Assembly: GCF_900636475.1 (NCBI RefSeq)
Contig: NZ_LR134283.1
Span: 868,001-932,000 of the forward strand
Reading direction: 5' to 3'
Length of the DNA stretch: 64,000 nucleotides
Source of the DNA: Streptococcus anginosus
GTDB taxonomy: Bacteria > Bacillota > Bacilli > Lactobacillales > Streptococcaceae
Numbering within the stretch: the first letter of the stretch is position 1; every line of letters starts with the position of its first letter. This document shows positions 19,712 through 30,060 of this stretch, in pieces. The notes beneath the pieces are model-generated. The model saw only the letters and a program-made list of their open reading frames with translations. It made no database searches and was not told where the DNA came from. The position numbers and the translations under genes are program-made.

Positions 19712-20205
19712 TAAGCATCTCCTAGCTTGTCAATATAGCGGTCAATGAGCTCTTTGTGAGCTTCTTGATCCAATTTTTGACCTAAAATTTTGCTAGCAAG
19801 ATTTACAGTCAAATCGGCTACATCACCTTTGATACTGTTCATGGCTTCTGCTTTGGTTTGAGCGATTTCTTGATTAGCCTTTTCTTTTAAACGTCCAGCT
19901 TCATCAGCTGCATCTGCCAAGATTCCTGCTTTGTTTTTCTCAGCAGTTTCTTTGGCATTTTCAATAATTGTTGTCGCTTCTTGACGACTACCCGCTAATT
20001 CTGTTTCTCTCTTTTGAGCTAAATCTTCTGCTTTTTGACGAGCAGACTCTGCGCCATCAATATCATCTGAAATCTTTTTGGCACGTTGCTCAAAAGTACT
20101 TGTGATATTCTCCCAGGCAAATTTCTTGATTAAAATGACTAACAGAAGAAATGAGCCTGCAACAAGGATAAAATCCCCAATAAGACTACCTAAAGTAATA
20201 TTCAT
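19711..20205 (-). CDS. atpF: F1Fo ATPase b subunit
   Basis: 164-residue b subunit: one N-terminal membrane helix (about 8-26) followed by a long charged, Ala/Glu/Lys-rich helix (about 35-130) that dimerises as the peripheral stalk, and a C-terminal delta-binding part. Normal length. Confidence 0.95.
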   Translation of the reverse strand: MNITLGSLIGDFILVAGSFLLLVILIKKFAWENITSTFEQRAKKISDDIDGAESARQKAEDLAQKRETELAGSRQEATTIIENAKETAEKNKAGILADAADEAGRLKEKANQEIAQTKAEAMNSIKGDVADLTVNLASKILGQKLDQEAHKELIDRYIDKLGDA

Positions 20206-20219
20206 CTCTTTTCTCCCTT

Positions 20220-20933
20220 CTATTCCTCACCGTTAATTTTCTTACCCAGATACATAGATGTTAACATGGTAAACACGTATGCTTGAATACATGAAATAAA
20301 GACTGAAAAAGCAGTCCAAACAAGATTCAAGACAAAAGCAATTGGATACCAACCAGCAGCTTGTTGTGATAAAGTTAACAACAAACCAGACAGAACTTCA
20401 CCCGCATAAATATTACCATAGATACGCAGAGCCAGAGAGGCAAAATTAGTGAATTCTTCCAAAATATTCATTGGAGTCATTCCAGCAGGTGTCGCAAATG
20501 CCTTGAGATAAGCTTTCACTCCCCGTCGGCGAATCCCTTCAACATGACAAATTAAGGTAATCAAAAATGAAAATCCTAAGTCAAAGGCAAGATTGGCCGT
20601 TGGAGATGTCCACAAATTATAACCATTGGTTGTCTGCACTTTTGCCATCAAACCAAGATTGTTAGCTACTGCAACGAAAAGGAATAAGGAAAAGATAAAT
20701 AGAGAATAATTCTTTATATATTTATCGCCAATATTGCCCTTTGTAAAGCCAATGACAAAATCATAGAGGTATTCTAAGACATTTTGCTTACCAGAAGGCT
20801 TTAGAGTCATTTTCCGGCTAGCCCAATAAACAAAGGCAAATACGATAAATACAGTTAAAAGAGACATAGCAAGTAGAGTCAAATCAAAGGTCACAGGACC
20901 TAAAGTGATAGTTGGATTTACACTTTCTTCCAA
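20220..20933 (-). CDS. atpB: F1Fo ATPase a subunit
   Basis: 237-residue proton-channel a subunit with about five to six membrane helices. The essential Arg is in [15 protein letters not shown] near residue 166. The c and a subunits are the optochin target in pneumococcus; no inference about resistance is made here. 14 bp upstream of atpF. Confidence 0.95.
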   Translation of the reverse strand: MEESVNPTITLGPVTFDLTLLAMSLLTVFIVFAFVYWASRKMTLKPSGKQNVLEYLYDFVIGFTKGNIGDKYIKNYSLFIFSLFLFVAVANNLGLMAKVQTTNGYNLWTSPTANLAFDLGFSFLITLICHVEGIRRRGVKAYLKAFATPAGMTPMNILEEFTNFASLALRIYGNIYAGEVLSGLLLTLSQQAAGWYPIAFVLNLVWTAFSVFISCIQAYVFTMLTSMYLGKKINGEE

Positions 20934-20972
20934 CGAACTCCACCCCCTTTTCTAAAGGATAACTTTCTTTTC

Positions 20973-21173
20973 TTACTTGATGATGAATGACATCGCAAGT
21001 GTTACGAAGAAAGTACCTTCGATAAAGGCAATCCCCATGATCATAAGCGTTCTCAACTGACCAATGATTTCTGGTTGACGTGATGCTGATTTAAATAGAT
21101 TTGCCATTAAAAAACCTTCAGCGAGTGAAACACCCATACAGGCAAGACATAATCCAAAAAATGTTAAATTCAT
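20973..21173 (-). CDS. atpE: F1Fo ATPase c subunit
   Basis: 66-residue hairpin proteolipid, the length usual for streptococci. The ion-binding carboxylate is Glu52 in [10 protein letters not shown]. The polar loop RQPE (32-35) contacts gamma and epsilon. atpE is the first gene of the operon, ahead of atpB, which is the streptococcal order. Ribosome site AAGGAG lies 9 nt before the ATG. Confidence 0.96.
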   Translation of the reverse strand: MNLTFFGLCLACMGVSLAEGFLMANLFKSASRQPEIIGQLRTLMIMGIAFIEGTFFVTLAMSFIIK

Positions 21174-21208
21174 GATGAATTCTCCTTATGTTTAAAATTT
21201 ACTTACTT

Positions 21209-21237
21209 AGTTTAGTCCTAAAAATTCTTTTTGTCAA
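21209..21237 (-). promoter_or_regulatory. atp operon promoter
   Basis: TTGACA (21232-21237), 17-bp spacer, TAAACT (21209-21214), about 36 bp before atpE. Just upstream at 21252-21265 is TGGAAACGTTTTAT, a weak cre-like sequence. Confidence 0.8.
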
Positions 21238-21470
21238 ATGTTTTTGTCTTTTGGAAACGTTTTATACGGATTTCTTTCAATTTCCAAAAAAGTAGGCTAT
21301 CCTGCAACAATTGTGGTTTTAAAATAGTAGTAAAACGAACTTGATCCCACTATCAGTTTGTTGATGTGGAAATAGCTATTTCCAATTATCGAATTTTGTT
21401 TCCCTATATATGTATATTATAGGCAATCTTTATCGATTAAATATAGACAAAAACTACAATTCACTTTTTC
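21238..21470. other. Intergenic region upstream of the atp promoter
   Basis: No gene seen. It holds a perfect 16-bp palindrome GGAAATAGCTATTTCC at 21368-21383 and a TATAAT on the minus strand at about 21416-21421 without a good -35. The palindrome could be an operator or the stem of a short RNA; nothing more can be supported. Confidence 0.4.
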
Positions 21471-21499
21471 AACAAAGAGGCTGGATAAGTCCCAGCCCC
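21471..21499 (-). terminator. Terminator of the glg operon
   Basis: GGGGCTGG / CCAGCCTC stem with a 7-nt loop and trailing TTTGTT on the minus strand, 7 bp past the glgP stop. Confidence 0.8.
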
Positions 21500-21506
21500 T
21501 AGCTTA

Positions 21507-23903
21507 TTACTTTTTTAGGTTCCAAATTTCTTTGGCGTATTGTTCAATCGTATCATCTGATGTGAATTTATCAGATGTTGCGATATTAATAAGGCTCATA
21601 CGCGCCCATTTTTCTTTGTCACGATAGAGTTGATCAATCTTTTCTTGAGCCGCTACGTACGAAGCAAAATCTTCCAAAAGGAAGTATTCGTCATTGTGCG
21701 TAATCAAAGCTTCATAAATCTCAGAACCTTCATTCCGGACATTTGGAATGGTTCCGTCCACAAAACTATCCACCACACGGCGAACCACAGGATTTCTTTC
21801 ATAAACACCACGTGAGTAGTAATCATGACGAGCATAATGGTCATAGACTTCATCTTTGTCCATACCGAAAATTACAATATTGTCATCTCCGACTTCATCT
21901 TTGATTTCAATATTGGCTCCGTCAAGGGTTGCCAGAGTAATGGCGCCTGTCATCATGAATTTCATATTAGATGTGCCGGAAGCCTCCTTGGAAGCGAGCG
22001 AGATTTGCTCTGACACATCTGCAACAGGAATGATGAGTTCAGCCAAGCTGACCCGATAATTTTCAAGAAAAACAACCTTTAGCTTGCCTTGTAGACTCTC
22101 ATCATTATTGACAAGATTAGCCACTTCGTTGATCAATTTGATAACAGATTTGGCAAAATGATAACCTGGCGCTGCTTTCGCACCAAAAATGAAGACACGT
22201 GGCACCATATCTTTATCAGGATTGTCTTTTAAATCCCAATATAATTTAAGGATATGGAGTAAATTGAGCAATTGACGCTTATAAGCGTGAAGCCGCTTCA
22301 CTTGTACATCAAAGATAGCTTCCGTTGATACTTCTACTCCCGTAGATTCTTTGATGAAAGCTGCTAAGCGCGCCTTTGCTTCTTGCTTGACATTATAAAA
22401 TTCACTCAAAACTTGTGGGTCATCTTTGTAGTCTAAGAGCTTACGAAGTTCATGAATGTTTGTCCGCCAGCCGTTACCAATCAAGCGATCAATCTCATTT
22501 GACAATGGTTCATCTGCAATTTGCAACCAGCGACGTTGAATGATACCATTTGTTTTATTATTGAATTTTTCAGGATAAATGGCATAAAAATCACGGAGCG
22601 TATCTTCTTTGAGAAGTTCTGTGTGAAGTTTTGCCACCCCATTGACCGAATGACCTCCAATAATCGCGAGATGCGCCATGTGAACTTGGTTATCTTTGAC
22701 AATCCGAGTGTTCTCAATCACTTGCGGGTCAATGCCACGCGCAGCCATTTCAGAAACATAGCGATTGTCAATTTCAAGAATGATCTGGTAAACACGAGGA
22801 AGAACATTTTTAAAGAGTTCCGCATCCCATTTTTCTAAGGCTTCTGAAAGAATGGTGTGATTGGTATAACTCATCGTCTTTACTGTTGCATTCCAAGCGT
22901 CTGCCCATTCAAGACCGCAGTCATCAAGTAAAAGCCGCATAAACTCTGCTGGTGCAACCGCTGGGCGGGTATCATTGATATGAACCGATACCTTTTCATG
23001 AATTTGCTCTAAAGGCAGCCCTTGCTTCCGATAAGATTTGATAATCGTCTGCAAGCCGGCACTGGTCATGAAATATTCTTGAATCAAGCGTAGCTCTTTT
23101 CCTTCATAGCTTGAATCATCTGGATACAAAATAGCTGTGATATCTTGTACTTTGCGGCGTGCTTCAATTGTTGGATATTCTAGCTCATATTCTTCAGGAA
23201 TTTCGATATCCCAAAGACGAAGATTGTTAACAACGTCATTTCCAAAACCAATTTGTGGTACATCGTAAGGTACTGCACGGAGAGTTTGCGAATTTTCATA
23301 AACGGGAAGCATTCGCCCTTCTTTGTTGGCTTGCAGATAGACATTTCCAAAGATTTTAACATCTACAACATCATGATCTTTCCGCGTTTCCCAGACGTTT
23401 CCTAGACTACCAAACCAATCATCCGGCAATTCGACTTGATATCCATTTACAATTTTTTGTTTGAAAAGTCCGTAGCGATAGCGGATTCCATTGCCAAATC
23501 CCGGATAGCCTGTGGTTGCAAGTGAATCCATAAAAGCTGCTGCAAGACGACCAAGACCGCCATTTCCTAACGCCATATCGTGCTCAGCCTGTTTGACAGC
23601 CGTAAAATCAACACCTAATTCGTCAAAGCCTTCTTTGACAACATCGAGGATTCCAAGATTTAGTAAATTGGTTTCCAGCATTCGCCCAGGCAGAAATTCA
23701 ATCGAAAAGTAATAAGCAATTTTTTGCTTGTCTTCTACTAGTTTGTTTCGTCGTTCCAACCACATAGGAGTGATGTATTTGCGAATCGTACGTGCTAAGG
23801 TTTGAAACAGCTCTGTCGGAGTGGCATCTTCTACCTTAATTAACTGTTCTTCATGTAAAATATCTTTAAAATCTTGAAGAAACTGTTCTTTTGTTAGTTC
23901 CAT
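21507..23903 (-). CDS. glgP: Glycogen/maltodextrin phosphorylase
   Basis: 798-residue GT35 phosphorylase that releases glucose 1-phosphate from alpha-1,4-glucan. The pyridoxal-phosphate motif EASGTSNMKFMMTGA lies near residue 640-655, and the active-site GNGGLGRLAAAFMDS is near 112-126. Last gene of glgBCDAP, 21 bp behind glgA; expression with the synthetic genes allows glycogen turnover. A separate malP gene could also exist elsewhere in the genome, but position here supports GlgP. Confidence 0.95.
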   Translation of the reverse strand: MELTKEQFLQDFKDILHEEQLIKVEDATPTELFQTLARTIRKYITPMWLERRNKLVEDKQKIAYYFSIEFLPGRMLETNLLNLGILDVVKEGFDELGVDFTAVKQAEHDMALGNGGLGRLAAAFMDSLATTGYPGFGNGIRYRYGLFKQKIVNGYQVELPDDWFGSLGNVWETRKDHDVVDVKIFGNVYLQANKEGRMLPVYENSQTLRAVPYDVPQIGFGNDVVNNLRLWDIEIPEEYELEYPTIEARRKVQDITAILYPDDSSYEGKELRLIQEYFMTSAGLQTIIKSYRKQGLPLEQIHEKVSVHINDTRPAVAPAEFMRLLLDDCGLEWADAWNATVKTMSYTNHTILSEALEKWDAELFKNVLPRVYQIILEIDNRYVSEMAARGIDPQVIENTRIVKDNQVHMAHLAIIGGHSVNGVAKLHTELLKEDTLRDFYAIYPEKFNNKTNGIIQRRWLQIADEPLSNEIDRLIGNGWRTNIHELRKLLDYKDDPQVLSEFYNVKQEAKARLAAFIKESTGVEVSTEAIFDVQVKRLHAYKRQLLNLLHILKLYWDLKDNPDKDMVPRVFIFGAKAAPGYHFAKSVIKLINEVANLVNNDESLQGKLKVVFLENYRVSLAELIIPVADVSEQISLASKEASGTSNMKFMMTGAITLATLDGANIEIKDEVGDDNIVIFGMDKDEVYDHYARHDYYSRGVYERNPVVRRVVDSFVDGTIPNVRNEGSEIYEALITHNDEYFLLEDFASYVAAQEKIDQLYRDKEKWARMSLINIATSDKFTSDDTIEQYAKEIWNLKK

Positions 23904-23924
23904 TTCTGAATAGCAAACTCCCTT

Positions 23925-25358
23925 CTATGAATAAAGAGATTGGTACAAATGGCTATAGGCCTGACTAGCGGTGTCCCATGAGAAATCACGCTCCATAGCT
24001 TGCTTTTGAAGCGACTGCCATGCTTCTTTATCGTTATGATAGAGACTGACAGCCATATCAAACGTCCATTTCAGCCAGTAGCCTGAGAAATTATTAAAGC
24101 TAAATCCAGTTCCTGTTCCTTCGTAGGCATTATACGGTTGAACGGTGTCACGCAAGCCACCAACTTCATGTACGAGAGGTAAGGTTCCATAACGCATGGC
24201 CATCATTTGGGACAATCCACATGGCTCAAAGCGACTTGGCATTAAGAACATATCACAAGCTGCATAAATTTCTTGCGCTAATTTCACATCAAAAGTGATG
24301 TTGGCAGATAATTTTTCTGGATAAGCTTGACCAAACCAAGCAAAGGATTGCTCAAAAGACGGGTCTCCTGTACCTAAAAGAACGATTTGTACATCATCTT
24401 GCAATAAATTGTGCAACTGATCCACAACCAAATCAAAGCCTTTTTGCCAAGTTAAACGAGATACAATTCCTACCAAAGGCACATCGTCTCGCACAAGCAA
24501 ACCAACTTTTTCCTGCAAAGCACGCTTATTTGCCAACTTACCAGATAAGTCATCCTTATTAAAATGGTACTCCAGCAAATTGTCCGTTTCTGGATTATAA
24601 ATATCTGTATCGATTCCATTGACAATACCTGATACTTTACCAGATTCCATTCGTAAAATTTGATCCAAACCACAGCCAAATTCTGGGGTCATGATTTCAT
24701 GCGCATAGCTTGGTGATACGGTTGTCACCCGATCTGCATACAAAATCCCTGCTTTCATCCAATTCAAGCAGTTATTCCAACGCAAGGTACCGTCTGCATA
24801 ACGCTCATAGCCTACTCCAAACAAATCCCAGAGCATGCCATCAGAAAATTGCCCTTGAAATTCTAAATTGTGAATGGTTAACACAGTCCGAATACCATGA
24901 TAGGCTTGAATCCAATGGTATTTTTCTTTCACCAAAAATGGAATCATCGCTGTATGATAATCATGCACATGGAGAACATCTGGAATAAAATCCACTCTCT
25001 CCATTAACTCAACAGCTGCCATTTGGAAATAGGCAAAGCGTTCGCCGTCATCAAAATCGCCATAAACATGTCCGCGGAAGAAATAGTATTGATTGTCTAT
25101 AAAGTAGAAGGTAACACCGTTTAAAACTGTACGTTTCACGCCTACATATTGACCACGCCAACCGACCTTCACTTCAAAATGGAACAAGTCTTCCATTTGG
25201 TCGCCAAACTTTTTATCCACCATATCATAGTATGGAAGAATGACACCCACTTCATGACCAGCTTTCACAAGAGATTTAGGGAGAGCGCCAATGACGTCTC
25301 CCAATCCTCCTGTTTTAGAAAAAGGTGCACCTTCTGCTGCTACAAATAAAATTTTCAT
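23925..25358 (-). CDS. glgA: Glycogen synthase (ADP-glucose)
   Basis: 477-residue GT5 glycogen synthase that extends alpha-1,4-glucan from ADP-glucose. The N-terminal [14 protein letters not shown] (about 15-28) binds ADP-glucose; the C-terminal Rossmann half has [13 protein letters not shown] and the [14 protein letters not shown] retaining-GT motif. Its ATG overlaps the glgD stop by 4 bp. Confidence 0.96.
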   Translation of the reverse strand: MKILFVAAEGAPFSKTGGLGDVIGALPKSLVKAGHEVGVILPYYDMVDKKFGDQMEDLFHFEVKVGWRGQYVGVKRTVLNGVTFYFIDNQYYFFRGHVYGDFDDGERFAYFQMAAVELMERVDFIPDVLHVHDYHTAMIPFLVKEKYHWIQAYHGIRTVLTIHNLEFQGQFSDGMLWDLFGVGYERYADGTLRWNNCLNWMKAGILYADRVTTVSPSYAHEIMTPEFGCGLDQILRMESGKVSGIVNGIDTDIYNPETDNLLEYHFNKDDLSGKLANKRALQEKVGLLVRDDVPLVGIVSRLTWQKGFDLVVDQLHNLLQDDVQIVLLGTGDPSFEQSFAWFGQAYPEKLSANITFDVKLAQEIYAACDMFLMPSRFEPCGLSQMMAMRYGTLPLVHEVGGLRDTVQPYNAYEGTGTGFSFNNFSGYWLKWTFDMAVSLYHNDKEAWQSLQKQAMERDFSWDTASQAYSHLYQSLYS

Positions 25359-26494
25359 TGAATTCTATCCTCTGTCACTTTTTCGCCTTTTTTAAGAACA
25401 ACTGGGTTATCAACTGTTCCTCGAACGGTCACATTCTCAGCAATCTCAACACCCTTATCTAAGATTGCATAGTCTACAACAGCATTTTCGCCAATAAGGA
25501 CACGTGGGAAAAGAATACTGTTTTTTACACGACTTCCTTTTTTAATACGAGTATTACGAGAAATGACAGAACCACTCACTTCTCCTTCAATAATACTGCC
25601 AGAAGCAAATTGAGCATTTGAAACCTTAGAACCGACTGCATAATAAGTTGGCTCTTCGTTTTTTACTTTCGTATAAATCTTTTGATTTGGAGAGAAAAGG
25701 GAATAGAATTTTTGTGAATCAAGCATATCAATATTGGCATTGAAGTACGAAGTGACAGAATGAATATTTGCTAAATAACCCGTATATTCATAAGCAAACG
25801 CTTTTTCCTGAGCAGCTAAATCACGTAAAACATAACGTAATTTTTGAGGAAATTCTTTTTGTGCTTCTATTTCTAACTTTTCAATCAGCCAAGGTGTATC
25901 CACAACAAAGATATCCGTTGACATGTTGTACAAATCCTGATCTTTTTTATCATCAAAAAGATGGTGATTTTTCACATGATCTGTTTCATCAATTTCCAAA
26001 ACAGCATTGACTTCGGAAATTCCTTTTTTTGGTAATTTTTTATAGACAACTGTGATCGGTTGAGCAGTTGTACCATGTAAGTGGAAGACTTGGTTCAAGT
26101 CGATGTTCACCAAAACATCACAGTTCAATGCTACCGTTTGATCGCTGCCTGAACGTTTTAAGTAGGTCAATAATTGCTCGTAGTATTCTTTACCAACAGT
26201 AGAACTTTCTACGCGCGTATTATAAATACCAAGATAGTAGTGACTCAAAAGAGTAGACAGCCCCCATTCACGTCCAGAACGGATATGGTCAAAGACAGAA
26301 CTAATATTATCTCGTTGGAAAATGCCAAAGACGCTCCGAATCCCTGCATTGGCCAGGCTAGACAACGGAAAGTCAATTAAACGATATTTCCCACCAAACG
26401 GCAAACTGGCAACTGGACGATGATTTGTCAAAGTAGACATATCATGAAATCCAACTGTATTTCCTAAAATTGCTGAATATTTATCAATCTTCAT
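25355..26494 (-). CDS. glgD: GlgD, regulatory subunit of ADP-glucose pyrophosphorylase
   Basis: 379-residue GlgC paralogue found in Firmicutes, which forms a hetero-oligomer with GlgC and raises its activity. It has the nucleotidyltransferase fold and a C-terminal left-handed beta helix, but the start reads [20 protein letters not shown] where GlgC has the catalytic GGQGTRL loop, so it is not a catalyst on its own. The ATG at 26492-26494 overlaps the glgC stop by 11 bp; a longer in-frame extension lies wholly within glgC and is rejected. Confidence 0.93.
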   Translation of the reverse strand: MKIDKYSAILGNTVGFHDMSTLTNHRPVASLPFGGKYRLIDFPLSSLANAGIRSVFGIFQRDNISSVFDHIRSGREWGLSTLLSHYYLGIYNTRVESSTVGKEYYEQLLTYLKRSGSDQTVALNCDVLVNIDLNQVFHLHGTTAQPITVVYKKLPKKGISEVNAVLEIDETDHVKNHHLFDDKKDQDLYNMSTDIFVVDTPWLIEKLEIEAQKEFPQKLRYVLRDLAAQEKAFAYEYTGYLANIHSVTSYFNANIDMLDSQKFYSLFSPNQKIYTKVKNEEPTYYAVGSKVSNAQFASGSIIEGEVSGSVISRNTRIKKGSRVKNSILFPRVLIGENAVVDYAILDKGVEIAENVTVRGTVDNPVVLKKGEKVTEDRIQ

Positions 26495-27626
26495 CTGATG
26501 GTACCCCCACTTTCTCATTGTATCCGATAACTTGTACTTCGTCTGTCCCATCAATTTCTACACCATCAGAAATGATAGCTCCTTCACCGATAATAGCACG
26601 TTTGATTTTTGCACCTTGACCAATGATAGCACCACTCATAATCACAGAATCTTCTACAACTGCATCTTTACGCACTTGAGCTTCCGTAGAAAGAATCGAA
26701 TGTTTAACTGTTCCGTCTACCAAACAGCCGTCCACAACCAAAGAATCTTCTACATGAGCATTTTCTCCAAGGAAGTTTGGTGGGGAAATCAAGTTACGTG
26801 AATAAATTTTCCATTGACGATCTCGGCTATCTAAAGCATTGTTTGGATCAATATATTCCATATTGGCTTCCCAAAGTGATTCAATCGTTCCAACATCTTT
26901 CCAATATCCCTTAAATTCATAAGCATAGACACTTTCGCCGGATTCAAGATAATTTGGAATAACATTCTTACCGAAGTCAGACATATCTACATTGCTCTTT
27001 TCAGCAGCTACCAGCATATTACGCAGGCGTTTCCAGTCAAAGATATAAATCCCCATAGAAGCCTTAGTAGACTTAGGTTCAGCTGGTTTTTCTTCAAATT
27101 CGACAATGCGATTATTAGCATCAGTATTCATGATACCAAAACGACTGGCTTCTTTCAGAGGGACATCTAGAACAGCTACTGTTAAGCTGGCATTGTTATC
27201 CTTGTGAGACTGAAGCATATCATCGTAGTCCATTTTGTAAATGTGGTCACCAGACAAAATCAAGACATACTCAGGATTGATAGTATCAATATAATCAATA
27301 TTTTGATAAATCGCATGACTAGTTCCTTCAAACCAACGATTTCCTTCACTTGCTGAATACGGCTGGAGAATAGAAACTCCTGTGTTAATACCATCCAGTC
27401 CCCAACTAGAACCATTCCCAATATGACTATTCAAAGCTAATGGTTGGTATTGAGTAATGACACCAACATTATGAATTCCTGAATTGGCACAATTGGACAA
27501 AGCAAAGTCAATGATACGGTAGCGTCCACCAAATTGTACTGCTGGTTTGGCAATACTTTGAGTGAGTTTTCCAAGGCGTGTTCCTTGCCCACCGGCAAGA
27601 ATCAAAGCTAGCATTTCATTCTTCAT
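26484..27626 (-). CDS. glgC: Glucose-1-phosphate adenylyltransferase
   Basis: 380-residue ADP-glucose pyrophosphorylase, the committed and allosterically controlled step of glycogen synthesis. Nucleotide loop [12 protein letters not shown] at 11-22, the KPA-V motif ([11 protein letters not shown]) follows, and the substrate-site FEEKPAEP is near 153. The C terminus carries hexapeptide beta-helix repeats. Only 3 bp separate it from glgB. Confidence 0.96.
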   Translation of the reverse strand: MKNEMLALILAGGQGTRLGKLTQSIAKPAVQFGGRYRIIDFALSNCANSGIHNVGVITQYQPLALNSHIGNGSSWGLDGINTGVSILQPYSASEGNRWFEGTSHAIYQNIDYIDTINPEYVLILSGDHIYKMDYDDMLQSHKDNNASLTVAVLDVPLKEASRFGIMNTDANNRIVEFEEKPAEPKSTKASMGIYIFDWKRLRNMLVAAEKSNVDMSDFGKNVIPNYLESGESVYAYEFKGYWKDVGTIESLWEANMEYIDPNNALDSRDRQWKIYSRNLISPPNFLGENAHVEDSLVVDGCLVDGTVKHSILSTEAQVRKDAVVEDSVIMSGAIIGQGAKIKRAIIGEGAIISDGVEIDGTDEVQVIGYNEKVGVPSDED

Positions 27627-27629
27627 CTG

Positions 27630-29540
27630 TTACTCCTTTTTGGACTTCTTACTTCCATTTGCTGATTTCACACAACGTTTAATTTTCCAAATACTTGCCC
27701 CTAATGCTGGCAAAGTAAAGGTCAACGTCTGAGGATAATCCTTCCACAAGCCTTCTTGAGACTGAACTGTTTGATTGTGTTCTTTCCACACACCTCCCCA
27801 TTCTTCTAATTCCGTATTCCAAATTTCTTCATATATGGCTGCTACCGGAACACCAATGGTAAAGTCTTTGCGTTCTACCGGAGCCATATTAAAGACGCAA
27901 ACTAACATATCTCCCTTGTCATTTTTCCGAATAAAGGAAAGTACACTTTGATCTGTATTATCCGCATCAATAATCTCTAAACCGTCCCAACTCAAGTCAT
28001 TTTCCCACAAAACACGATTTTCTTTATAAAGCTGATTGAGCTGAGAAGTGAAATGCTGCATCTTGGCATTCATATCATCAGCCAAATCACGCCATTCCAA
28101 AGATTCTTCACATTTCCACTCTAAGAATTGTCCCCATTCACTACCCATGAAAAGTAATTTTTTACCTGGGTGACACATTTGGTAAGTATAGAGATTTCGC
28201 AGACCAGCAAATTGATTATAGCGATCTCCCCACATCTTATGCATGAGACTCTTCTTACCATGTACCACTTCGTCATGAGAGAATGGCAGTAAGAAATTTT
28301 CAGAGAAAGCATACATAAAACTAAAGGTTACTAGATTAAAATCATACTTGCGGTAAATTGGGTCTTCTTCGTAGAAGCGCAGAATGTCATTCATCCAGCC
28401 CATGTTCCACTTGTAGTCAAATCCAAGACCACCCATTTCTGCCATACCTGTAATCTTTGTATCACTCGTGCTTTCCTCTGCAATCATCATGACATCTGGA
28501 TGAGCCAGTTTGATAACCGTGTTCAAGCGTTGAAGGAAGTAATAGCCTTCGTAGTTGCGATTGCCCCCGTCAATATTTGGTTGCCATGGACCACTATCAT
28601 AATCTAGGTAGAGCATGTTGCTAACAGCATCCACACGGATTCCATCTAAGTGATAAAAGTCAATCCAAAACTTGATACTAGAAATCAAGAAAGACTGCAC
28701 TTCATTCTTTCCTAAGTCAAAGTTAAGAGCGCCCCAGCCGTAATTATGGGCACGGTCATGATCCTGATATTCAAACGTAGGTGTACCGTCATAATAAGCC
28801 AAGGCATCATCATTGATAGTAAAATGACCCGGCACCCAGTCAACGATAACTCCGATATTATTGACATGACATTCTTCAACAAAATCACGAAACTCTTCAG
28901 GCGTTCCATACGTGTGCTCAAGTGCAAAATATCCCATTAGCTGATAACCCCAGCTCAATCCAAGTGGATGCGCCATTAGTGGCATGAATTCCACATGAGT
29001 ATAATTCATTTTAACCAAATAAGGAATCAGTTCATCTTTTAATTGAGCAAATGAATACGGGCTACCATCCTCATTTTTCTTCCAGGAACCTGCATGAGCT
29101 TCGTAAATATTCACTGGACGTGAGAAAAATCCCCAACGTTTTCTGCGAGCTAACCATAGACCATCTTTCCATTTCTTTTCTGGAATCGTCCGAATTACTG
29201 CACCTGTACCAGGACGTTTTTCAAAATAGATAGCTAAGGGATCAATTTTTAAAATTTCTTGACCACTGCTTCGTTTAACGTTGTATTTGTAAATATCTCC
29301 TTCCTTTGGCAAATCCGTGAATACTTCCCATACGCCACCTTCATTGCGTGTCATAGGAATCTGATTTTCATACCAGTCAGTAAAGTCTCCTATTAAATGC
29401 ACACTTTGAGCATTTGGCGCCCATACACGAAAGGTATAGCCGCTTTGTCCATCAACTTCATCTTGATGAACCCCCAAATAGTGCTGTAAATGGAAATTTT
29501 CACCTGTGGTAAAAGTTCTCAATGCTTCTTGTCTATCCAT
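27630..29540 (-). CDS. glgB: 1,4-alpha-glucan branching enzyme
   Basis: 636-residue GH13 branching enzyme that makes alpha-1,6 branches. N-terminal CBM48 (about 20-110), catalytic barrel with [13 protein letters not shown] (nucleophile Asp near 306), MIAEESTS (acid/base Glu) and the [11 protein letters not shown] motif. A Lys-rich tail (KKSKKE) ends the protein. First gene of the glg operon; ribosome site AGGTG lies before the ATG. A good promoter and cre site lie directly upstream. Confidence 0.95.
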   Translation of the reverse strand: MDRQEALRTFTTGENFHLQHYLGVHQDEVDGQSGYTFRVWAPNAQSVHLIGDFTDWYENQIPMTRNEGGVWEVFTDLPKEGDIYKYNVKRSSGQEILKIDPLAIYFEKRPGTGAVIRTIPEKKWKDGLWLARRKRWGFFSRPVNIYEAHAGSWKKNEDGSPYSFAQLKDELIPYLVKMNYTHVEFMPLMAHPLGLSWGYQLMGYFALEHTYGTPEEFRDFVEECHVNNIGVIVDWVPGHFTINDDALAYYDGTPTFEYQDHDRAHNYGWGALNFDLGKNEVQSFLISSIKFWIDFYHLDGIRVDAVSNMLYLDYDSGPWQPNIDGGNRNYEGYYFLQRLNTVIKLAHPDVMMIAEESTSDTKITGMAEMGGLGFDYKWNMGWMNDILRFYEEDPIYRKYDFNLVTFSFMYAFSENFLLPFSHDEVVHGKKSLMHKMWGDRYNQFAGLRNLYTYQMCHPGKKLLFMGSEWGQFLEWKCEESLEWRDLADDMNAKMQHFTSQLNQLYKENRVLWENDLSWDGLEIIDADNTDQSVLSFIRKNDKGDMLVCVFNMAPVERKDFTIGVPVAAIYEEIWNTELEEWGGVWKEHNQTVQSQEGLWKDYPQTLTFTLPALGASIWKIKRCVKSANGSKKSKKE

Positions 29541-29555
29541 TTTTTCACCTCGTTT

Positions 29556-29569
29556 TGTAAGCGTTTTCT
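29556..29569. promoter_or_regulatory. cre site (CcpA) of the glg operon
   Basis: TGTAAGCGTTTTCT fits the catabolite-response element TGNAANCGNTNNCA except the last base. It lies just downstream of the -10 box, a position where CcpA represses. Confidence 0.75.
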
Positions 29570-29577
29570 ATGATTCT

Positions 29578-29606
29578 ATTTTACTATTTTTCCTATTGCT
29601 TTTCAA
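29578..29606 (-). promoter_or_regulatory. glgB promoter
   Basis: TTGAAA (29601-29606), 17-bp spacer, TAAAAT (29578-29583), with the cre site centred about 15 bp downstream. From 29607 to 29792 I see no gene. Confidence 0.8.
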
Positions 29607-29792
29607 GTAAATTTCCATTATTATTACAAAAAATTCTCAAAACCGAACATTTCTTCAAATAATGCCCACTATTAGCAAAAATAACTAGATTTTGTTAAAA
29701 TTTTGAACTTTTCATTCCATTCCTACTAAATAGTCGATAAAAGAGTAAACTTTTTTAAATGAAAATTTTCATAAAGGTCTAGACAGCTTTAC

Positions 29793-29890
29793 AAAAAAGG
29801 CCACACAAAGTCGCCTTTTGATTTAGTTTATAAGATTGAATTGCAACAACAGGATATAATTTCAAATATCATTCCTCCATCGTCTGGTTA
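29793..29890 (-). ncRNA. Candidate small RNA (or mini-ORF) gene
   Basis: A free-standing transcription unit of about 95 nt: promoter at 29897-29925 and a terminator stem AAAAGGC / GCCTTTT with a T-run (29793-29819). Inside, the purine-rich GATGGAGGAATG resembles a ribosome site, but the next ATG (29870-29872, 14 codons, with three Cys codons in a row, stop at 29828-29830) is only 1 nt from GGAGG, which is too close for normal initiation. I do not recognise the RNA family. It could be a regulatory RNA with an anti-Shine-Dalgarno-targeting or mimic region, or a short peptide gene. Confidence 0.5.
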
Positions 29891-29896
29891 CATACT

Positions 29897-29925
29897 AGTT
29901 TACCGTATTTTTCTGAAATTTTCAA
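29897..29925 (-). promoter_or_regulatory. Promoter of the candidate small RNA
   Basis: TTGAAA (29920-29925), 17-bp spacer, TAAACT (29897-29902). The spacer contains ATTTTTCTGAAATTT (29907-29921), two mismatches from the CodY box. Confidence 0.65.
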
Positions 29926-30012
29926 TAACTTTTTCTAAAAAATCAGCTGATTTGTGAACTTTTTTATTATTTTACAACTCAAATATTCGGAAATAGAGGA
30001 TTCTATTTTTGT

Positions 30013-30047
30013 GAAAAAGAATTGGGAGCATTCATCAGCCCAATTCT
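30013..30047 (-). terminator. Terminator of rexBA
   Basis: Perfect 9-bp stem AGAATTGGG / CCCAATTCT, then TTTTT on the minus strand, 14 bp after the rexA stop. Confidence 0.85.
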
Positions 30048-30060
30048 CTAAAAATCTTAT

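Noticed and set aside
29828..29872. 14-codon Cys-rich leader peptide controlling glgB
   Set aside because: GGAGG is only 1 nt from the ATG, the hairpin behind it ends transcription more than 250 bp before glgB, and glgB has its own promoter. Kept only as a note under the candidate RNA.
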